DNA of 64,000 nucleotides, taken from assembly GCF_003573695.1 (NCBI RefSeq), contig NC_039360.1, positions 59,501,830 to 59,565,829 on the forward strand, written 5' to 3'. The notes beneath the pieces were generated by a model, which was not told the origin of the DNA, searched no databases, and saw only the letters and a program-made list of their open reading frames with translations. How positions within the stretch are numbered: position 1 is the first letter of the stretch; every line of letters begins with the position of its first letter. Positions 56,801 to 64,000 of the stretch are shown in pieces. A program made the translations under genes and the position numbers. The stretch comes from Papaver somniferum. Its lineage: Eukaryota; Streptophyta; Magnoliopsida; Ranunculales; Papaveraceae.

Positions 56801-56858
56801 TCTTCTCCTAAGAGTTTTCTTTAACTGTTGTACACACAATGAAAGGGTAGAATTAAAG
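56801..56858 (-). repeat. 58-base segment shared with 44794-44851
   Basis: Same 58 bases as in M2, here between a truncated + LTR and a reversed LTR fragment. Confidence 0.85.
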
Positions 56859-57570
56859 GTACAGTCGCATTCCTTACGCCACTAGAACCACGCCAGATTC
56901 TGCACACTTGATTCCCTTAGATAATCTCACCCACAACTAACAGTTGCTACGACCCAAAGTCGAAGACTTGATAAACCAATCTGTCTCACACAGAAAAGTC
57001 TATTGAATAGATAAATCTGTCTCCCATAGATATACCTATGAGTTTTGTCCCGTCTTTTGATAAATCAAGGTGAACATGAACCAATTGATATACCAGACTT
57101 ATATTCCCGGAGAACAGTCTAGAAATATCAATCACCTCACAATAGTTTTAATCGTATGGTAGCGAAACAAGATATTGTGGAATCACAAACGATGAGACGA
57201 AGATGTTTGTGACTACTTTTTATCTTTCCTATTAGAGATTAAATCTCGATCAAATCTTAGAGAAGATGGTACTCAACACGATAAAAAACAACAAGATCAG
57301 AACATGCAACTACATAGAAAATAGTTGGGTCTGGCTTCACAATCCCAATGAAGTCTTCAAGTCGTTAACCTACTGGGTTTTGAAAAAATCTAAGGTTAAA
57401 AGAGAATCGACTTTAGTCGCAACTACCATCACATATGAGGTGTGGGGATTAGGTTACCCAGTTTCTAGAGTTCTCCCTTATATAGTCTTCAAATCATGGT
57501 TTGCAATCAATGTTACCTTGGTAAAAAAAGCATTCAATATTAGATGAAAACCTGATTAGACTCAAGCTAA
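56859..57570 (-). repeat. Reversed LTR fragment of the gag1 subfamily
   Basis: Aligns with the middle of the M2 LTR (from GGTACAGTCGC, about 46160, onward), including a TATA box (TATATAAG, minus strand, 57477-57484). It breaks off after CAAGCTAAT at 57570. No primer site or LTR end is left. A plus-strand frame through it (57266-57547) is antisense and not meaningful. Confidence 0.75.
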
Positions 57571-57851
57571 TTGGAACGACCGAGCGAAGCGAGGGACGAC
57601 CTTTATATGGCCACTTTTTTGTAAATAGTAATTGATCAATTGACACAAAAAGATTGGATTTGGTGTCCATGGTTGGTCTCTTTTTTGGACCAAATGGCCC
57701 TTCTTATTGCTGGATTTTTTGTTAAACTGACTAAAAGTTCGCGGGTTCGAATCCCGGCCACCTCCTCTCTCTTTTTTTTTCTTCCTTTTTTTTCTTCCTT
57801 CTTCTTCCTTCTCCTTCGTTGTTTTTTCTTATTCTTCTTGTAAAGAGAAAC
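57571..57851 (+). other. Unique segment with a tRNA-like B box and pyrimidine tail
   Basis: Unrelated to the surrounding LTRs. GCGGGTTCGAATCCCGGCC near 57740 is a T-arm/B-box sequence (GGTTCGAATCC), followed by an about 75-base T/C-rich run (57764-57840). No acceptor partner, anticodon arm or A box was found at the right distance, so this is not a tRNA gene. It could be a SINE remnant or a tRNA-derived fragment, and may be the DNA into which P3 inserted. Confidence 0.4.
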
Positions 57852-60216
57852 TGAAAAGGCGTGGGTCTAACAACACCACCCAATACTTCGCTTAGCAATC
57901 TATATGGACTAACTCCGAAATACTTTGCTAGAGCATCAACTAGGCAGTCAAACTCAATCTAGATTAAAGTATCTCAAGGAGTCAATATATCTCACTTGTT
58001 TTGATTTACTCAAGCTAAAATAATAGCGAGTCTTTAATCAAACACAAGGAATAACTTGGACGGTACCAAAGATCAATATCCAAGGATCAATCAATATCAA
58101 TCAACAACCAAAGGTTGGATTTCCAATTGATGATCTTAACGCACAACCTGTATTATTTCAATTATATAAAATATAATGCGGAAAAGAAATAACACAAACA
58201 CCAGAAGTTTTGTTAACGAAGAAACCGCAAATGCAGAAAACCCCCGGGACCTAGTCCAGATTGAATACACATTGTATTAAGCCGCTACAGACACTAGCCT
58301 ACTCCAAGCTAACTTCGGACTGGACTATAGTTGAACCCCAATCAGTCTCCCACCGATCCAAGGTACAGTTGTACTCCTACGCCTCTGATCCCAGCATGAT
58401 ACTGCGCACTTGATTCCCTTAGCTTATCTCACCCACAACTAAGAGTTGCTGCAACCCAAAATCGCAGACTTGATAATAAACAAATCTGTCTCACACAGAA
58501 AAGTCTATCAAAGGATAAATCTGTCTCCCACAGAAAAACCCTAGGTTTTGTTCCGTCTTAAAATATAAAATCAAGTTGAACAGGAACCAACTGATAATCC
58601 GGTCTTATATTCCCGAAGAACAGCCTAGATTAATCAATCACCTCTCAATAATCCTTCTTGACTACACAAGCGGTTTGTCGAGGAATCACAAACAGTGAGA
58701 CGAAGATGTTTGTGACTTCTTTATCTTGCCTATCGGAGAACTCTCACGATCTCAAGCCAATTAATAGATTGTACTCGTACGATAGAAAATGCAAGATCAG
58801 ATCACACAACTACGATAAAAGTAGTATCGGTCTGGCTTCATAATCCCAATGAAGTCTTTAAGTCGTTAACCTGGTTTTAGAGAAGAAAACCAAAGGTTAA
58901 AGGAGAATCGATTATAGCGAGCGCACTAGTATCACATAGACGTGTGGGGATTAGTTTTGCACAATGCTAGATGTCTCCTTTATATAGTATTCAAATCAGG
59001 GTTTTGCCTTAGTTACAAAGCAATCCATATTTACCGTTAGATGAAAAAATGATTTAGATTCAAGCTAATATTTCTCAACCGTTAGATCGAAAACTTAGCT
59101 TGTCACACACACTTGGGTAGACGTTTACTGGGTTTGTGAAAACCATGCCCAAACGTGTACGTGTATGTTGGTTTAACATAGTAACCCAAAAGGTTAACCA
59201 TATGAGTATTTCATATTAACCTTGTTCTTCTTCACCATAACTAGTTCAATTGACTCAAATGAACTAGTTAAAGAGTTGTTCAATTGCTATGAGATCTTAT
59301 GTAACTACATAAGACACAATTAAAACAAAGATGATTCGATTCGATTGAATCGGCTCATGAACTTTATAGCCACGGTTTGCATAAAGCATTCCTTAGTAAT
59401 TTAAGTTTCATGTTCAGAGCACATCTTTAGATCATAACCTCTTAAGCTTACAAACCGGTGGAGTTTTCCAAACTCAGCAAAAAATCACGGCAAAGAGACT
59501 TTCGCCAGTTCGCGGACTTACATGCAAACGAGTTTTTTGGAAAATCCCAGCAGAAATTCTCGGTACAAGAACTTCCGTCAGTTCGCGGACTGGGTTCGCG
59601 GACTTGGCAAAGCCAATTCTTCCGGTTTCTCTCAATCAACAAAGTTTGAAAACTTCATATTAAGGAATACATGGTTATGTAATCTAAACTGTCATTCTAA
59701 TCATTGAGACATTCTCACATGACGTTATATAGCCATTATTCACAGACCATTTCGCGTCAGAGCAATTCTCAAAGTAATTGAAACTTTTCATGACTTTCGT
59801 CACTAGGTGAAGATAAACTTGATCAAATCGAAACGCTTTACCAACACATGATTTCGAGATATAGATAGGCGAGATATACTCTGCTCGAAATATCAAATGT
59901 GTATGATCCAGTCTATATAGCATACGACTTTTGTCTCATAAGAAGTAGGAGATATAAGAGATAGACTTTTGAGTGATAGATAAGTTCAAGTCTCCACATA
60001 GCTTTTTGTTGATGAAGTTCTACGGTTCATTGAGTAGATCTTCGTCGTTGTATGATGAATCGCCATGAAGTCCTTGATCTCAACTACACTTTTCTAACCT
60101 AGTCCGAGACTTCACTATGTAGGCTAGAAATCAAGACTTATAGTTTTGATTACTAACATTGACAAACATGCTTGAGATAGCAACGCATGCGAGGTCGACT
60201 GAGCTATGCTCTAACA
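57852..60216 (-). repeat. 3' LTR of P3
   Basis: 2365 bases, reversed. U3 has the GTTCGCGGACT array (reverse of AGTCCGCGAAC) at about 59505-59610, so this LTR is of the gag2 subfamily. Confidence 0.85.
58978..58986 (-). promoter_or_regulatory. LTR TATA box (P3 3' LTR)
   Basis: TATATAAAG on the minus strand at the conserved place. Confidence 0.55.
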
Positions 60217-60636
60217 ATCTCCCCCTTTGTCAATTTTAGTGACAAAACTATTAATACATATGGAATACAAAAAAGAAAAACTCTAGTGGCTCCTATTCCA
60301 TAGTCTAATCTTCAACGTTCCCTGAAATATTCGTCCTTCCAAGTACTCCAATGATCCTAAAGGTTGTAAGTTTAGCATCACCGTTGTTGAAGATCCGTAT
60401 TTATAACAATGAGAGAAATCGAGATTCTCGATCATTATTATACAGTGTCATAGTATTATTATGTAACATCAAAGTCCAATTGTATCACGACTTTAACAAT
60501 AACACTATGTTGATATGTATCACTCCCCCTTAGTCAACACTCCATCTCGATCATGGAAACCACTCCCCCTTACACAATGATCCAAAAACCATATGTATTT
60601 GTAGTGTGAACTACAATATCTCTCCCCCTTTTTGTC
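60217..60636 (-). promoter_or_regulatory. Repeated polypurine tracts (P3)
   Basis: Reversed tracts at the LTR edge (ATCTCCCCCTTTGTC), near 60522 and 60562 (CACTCCCCCTTA) and at 60621-60636 (TCTCCCCCTTTTTGTC). Confidence 0.7.
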
Positions 60637-60979
60637 TATAAAATTGGCAAAGGTACAAGAACGGGATCATAATGAAATTTCCAAAAGAGACATTTCATAG
60701 ACTAAAAGAAAAATACATACCAACTTAATTTAGATGCAATCATAAAGCCGAAGCTAAATGCATTCATCAAGGAGTTTTAAGATACAAGATAACCCCTATA
60801 AAATTCCACAACCGCACACCCTGCAAGATATTACCATTAAGCACAAGTTCAAAAGAACTCTCCCCCATTTTATGTCATTCCCAAAAGAACAACAAGAGCG
60901 ACCTTAATTTCGAAAGAAAAGAAGGATTTTTAATTGGACACCAAAAACCATGGAAATGATTTTCTATATCCAAAATCCA

Positions 60980-61475
60980 ACCAAATTAATCAAAAGTAAA
61001 CTCATGATTAATTTAATTGGAATACGCAACTAAATCAAACCACAAAAATGATCAATTTATTTGATTGTGCTCAACATAAGAAAACTCACGGAGCTACGAC
61101 TAAGATAACCACACGTAGATGACTACCTTAATCGTTCATATACTCAACATAAGGAAAACCTTACGGAATATACGACTACATCAACCAATAGAACATGATT
61201 AGTATAGCCGTTCATATACTCAACACAAGAACTTGTGGAATATATGACAAACTCAATTAGATTAATTACAAGAGAACCTATAATTAATCTAATTGAATAC
61301 ACAACCAAACTAATCACCGAAGCAATCAATTTAATGTTCAAAAGATTTTGCTCGACAAAATAAGACTTTCTGAGCAAATAACTAAATAACCAATCAAGAT
61401 GATTAATTTAGTTCAAGAATGCTCAACATATAGCATCTCATGGAACAACCAACAAGGCCAATATTAATCGACATA
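60980..61475 (-). repeat. Array of stem-loops in the 3' noncoding region (P3)
   Basis: About six units separated by reversed spacers (TGCTCAACATAAG..CGGAGC type). The spacers occur near 61069, 61138, 61211, 61349, 61421 and 61485. Order and number match gag2b, reversed. Confidence 0.65.
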
Positions 61476-62671
61476 GTTGTAAGGTGCTCAACATAAGATA
61501 CACAATGGAGCCTTCATGGTAAAAAATAACAAAATGGATCAATGAAAATCAATACCGTGGATAACATACAAGGATCTATTCTATTTTCCATCACTATTTT
61601 CATAACGACATAATAGACTTTATCCTTGTCAAACAAAAGATTTCATCCTATTTTCCATCAAATAAATGACTGCATAGGCATAACTTTTGTAATTGTCAAA
61701 AGTCCATTCGTCCTTTCATCAATACGAATATCAATTTATGAACGACTTTACTTTTGACACAATATGTGACCTTCAAGTTCACGGACGCAAAAAATACATA
61801 TCCCATAAAAACATTGCAATACTTCAAAATCATAAAGATTAATACTGCAATAACAATCTTTTCTCTTAGAAGGTAGAATCAATACTTTTCGCACGGATTT
61901 ATACCAAGAGTGGTTACCAAAAGCATATAAAAAGATTTTCTTAACAAAGAAGAACATACAAAGTCATTGACGACTATGCACCATAGTTCACATGAGATGA
62001 TTGTGAACACTCAAGAATATATAGTAATGTGAACTGCTACCCATTCTCTAACTTCCTTCTTTGTGATTCACCAACACCACTCTTGTAATATCCACAAAAT
62101 AGATTAGAATAGGATTTCTCCAAGAATCCCAGTGCCCAAGTCCAAGAGAATAGAACAAATGCAACGAAACAGAGTAAACACTAAAAAACAAGAGACAGGA
62201 CAAAGACCAAAATTAACTCATCCAAATTCAACAATTCTCATCTCCATTTTGAAGGTAATTCAATAAGTAAGAGAATGCAAAAAGAATGAGGTAAATTAGA
62301 GTTCGGACGAAGAAGTTACGGCCAAAAAAGGTTTACCGAATATCGACGTCAAGTATGCATACGGGTTTGCAAACGAATTTTCGTATCCTGGAGCAGTATG
62401 TAGACGGGGTTTGCGAACTTATACCCCTGGATTTTGGTTTTAAATGATGTTATGCATACTTGGTATGTGTACCATGAAGTCCAAACATCCCGAACTAATG
62501 TTTTCAAACCTAAACATTTAAGAACCTTAAACACATATCAAGTTAGGCAGAAATAAACGATAAACAAGGTACATGGATCATTATAAGTACTCAAACAAGT
62601 AATAAAAACATAAAACTTGCTCAAGTTTATAGACATACCTTTTTAGAAAAGTACAATTGAATTCTACAGCC
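61476..62671 (-). other. 3' noncoding region of P3
   Basis: Homologous in reverse to 52288-53390 and 33005-34340. No gene is supported. Confidence 0.55.
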
Positions 62672-63472
62672 TTACCGAATGTAATATGTGCGCCCCAGTT
62701 GTTGTGCTTCTCTCACCGTATACATAGCAGGGCATTTCTTAGTGAGGATGCACTTTCAACACAAACAAGTTGTGTTGAGGTGAACAATGTCTTTCTCACC
62801 ATGGCACCAAGAAAGAGTTTCTTTCCAACAACTCTTAAATCTTGTAGTGTCGAGAGACATCCAAGGAACTGTTTTTATAAGCCTATCAAAGAACTTTAAG
62901 AGAACCCGAAAAGATTTGTGTTTCTGATTGCTTGTTTTCCAACTTATAAAAAACAGTTTCTGCAGATAGTTTTTAGTACTGCGAGGGGAAACTCTTTTGA
63001 TAAACAAAGACATCCTAGCTTCTTCATAAAAGAATGCAATACTACTATCTTGATATGAAGTATCAGGAATTGAGCAACGAATCAATTCATGCTTTGAGGT
63101 GATACACTCAGATGACTGAGATTTAAACTCCTCTTGTAATTCGTTTGGTTTGTTACAACTAATTGGATTACGCAGAGGAGGAGCATTGCTCTCACTGATT
63201 AGTAAATTAATATCAACCTCAACATAAATATTATTCATCATAACTTGATTTAGCCTGTCAATAGATTCTTGCTCTTTCTGGAGGTATAACTCAACATAAA
63301 GAGATAAGCTCTCAAGCTTCTTTTCAAGCCCCGAAAACACTTCAAGGGATTTTAAACCTGGTGGAGGTTTAGATAGAATTTCTTCTACAGATTTAATTAA
63401 ATCATTCATGGAAGAGAATTCTGAAATTCATGGATCTGGTGGTGCATTTATTGAGATAACACTACTGTCCAT
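62672..63472 (-). pseudogene. Chimeric payload ORF of P3: gag start, novel middle, gag2 tail
   Basis: From ATG at 63472 the first ten codons (MDSSVISINAPP) match the gag1/gag2 start, then a TGA. The frame then runs 217 codons without a stop (ATG 63409 to 62756). The middle has a coiled-coil-like stretch (GLEKKLESLSLYVELYLQKE), an acidic/polar part and a basic C-terminal half. The last part (GEKDIVHLNTT, then after a W-to-stop KCILTKKCPAMYTV) is the tail shared with gag2a and gag2b, ending at TAA 62672-62674. UBN2 and all knuckles are missing. The middle matches no protein I recognise. The long open stretch compared with its broken sisters is notable. Confidence 0.5.
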
Positions 63473-63521
63473 AGAGTCAGAACGCTACAAACACAGACTT
63501 GTAAGGTCTTAAACGTGTTTG

Positions 63522-63536
63522 CCTGCTCTGATACCA
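63522..63536 (-). promoter_or_regulatory. Primer binding site (P3)
   Basis: TGGTATCAGAGCAGG on the minus strand, two bases from the LTR. Confidence 0.8.
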
Positions 63537-63538
63537 AT

Positions 63539-64000
63539 TGAAAAATCGGGGGTCTAATAACACCACCCAATATTTCGCTTAGCAATCTGTATGGACTAAC
63601 TCCGAAATACTTTGCTAGAGAATCAACTAGACAGTCAGAATCAATTTAGATTAAAGTATCTCAAGGAGTCAATATCTCTCACTTGTTTTGATTTACTCAA
63701 GCTAAAGCAATAGCGAGTCTTTAATCAAACACAAGGAATAACTTGGACGGTACCAAAGATCAATATCCAAGGATCAATCAATATCAATCAACAACCAAAG
63801 GTTGGATTTCCAATTGATGATCTTAACGCACAACCTGTATTATTTCAATTATATAAAATATAATGCGGAAAAGAAATAACACAGACACCAGAAGTTTTGT
63901 TAACGAGGAAACCGCAAATGCAGAAAAACCCCGGGACGTAGTCCAGATTGAATACACACTGTATTAAGCCGCTACAGACACTAGCCTACTCCGAGCTAAC
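63539..64000 (-). repeat. 5' LTR of P3, cut by the window end
   Basis: Reversed LTR terminus TGAAAAATCGGGGGTCTAAT onward; 462 bases are visible. Confidence 0.85.

Larger units (their letters stand above)
57852..64000 (-). mobile_element. Sirevirus-like element P3 with a chimeric payload
   Basis: 3' LTR 57852-60216, reversed polypurine cluster, stem-loop array, 3' noncoding region, chimeric ORF 62672-63472, primer site 63522-63536 and the start of the 5' LTR (63539 to the window end). In the visible 460 bases the LTRs differ at about 20 positions (4%, counted by eye). No UBN2, knuckle or pol is present. Confidence 0.85.

Noticed and set aside
57736..57760. tRNA gene
   Set aside because: Only a T-arm-like sequence is present; no acceptor stem, D arm or anticodon arm can be folded upstream.
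1..64000. Endogenous pararetrovirus or other virus copies
   Set aside because: All RT and gag sequence seen fits Ty1/copia or Ty3/gypsy retrotransposons; no movement protein, coat protein or caulimovirid motifs were seen.

Overview
The window looks like repeat-saturated intergenic DNA from an angiosperm with a large genome. The AT-rich base composition, plant-type Ty1/copia, Athila-like Ty3/gypsy, pogo and hAT elements, and initiator tRNA-Met primer sites all point that way. I found no host protein-coding gene, no intact rRNA or tRNA gene and no CRISPR array. The species cannot be fixed from the sequence; a basal eudicot such as a poppy is only a guess.

About 45 kb belongs to one superfamily of long-LTR, copia-type, Sirevirus/Maximus-like derivatives. 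Their LTRs are 2.0-2.6 kb and run from TGTTAGAGCA to a T-run plus CA, followed by a TGGTATCAGAGC primer site. None carries protease, integrase, reverse transcriptase or RNase H. Each has only gag-related or small coiled-coil reading frames, then a 3' noncoding region with an array of stem-loops and repeated polypurine tracts. They therefore look like non-autonomous gag-only elements that would need pol supplied in trans.

Layout, left to right. 1-4610: 3' part of a + strand element (A) with a 3' coiled-coil ORF. 4611-11435: minus-strand gag1 element (M1) whose 5' LTR is also the 3' LTR of a second unit (M0). A pogo-like DNA transposon (10582-11393) lies inside M0, and a Mutator-like element with long inverted termini (11436-12952) lies at its edge. 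13166-19803: a complete but broken minus-strand Ty1/copia element with 433-bp LTRs and AAATA target duplications. 20701-23235: a decayed + strand copia pol relic with a hAT-type MITE at 21887-22324. 23400-44689: an Athila-like gypsy element cut by element G1 (24201-41461), which is itself cut by element gag2a (28934-37492). 44690-48216: minus-strand gag1 complex (M2) that truncates the gypsy element just before its RT. 48217-56800: + strand gag2b element. 56801-57570: rearranged LTR debris. 57571-57851: a short unique segment with a tRNA-like B box. 57852-64000: minus-strand element P3 with a third kind of payload, running off the right edge.

The most interesting signals are: (1) the 3' stem-loop arrays, whose arms differ between units and elements yet stay complementary, with compensatory G-C/A-U exchanges; (2) three different gag payloads (UBN2 half, coiled-coil/knuckle half, and a chimera) between near-identical 5' and 3' ends; (3) swapping of the small 3' ORF; (4) iterated CpG-rich, partly palindromic modules in U3; and (5) junctions that look like template switching, including a 58-bp segment identical at two breakpoints.
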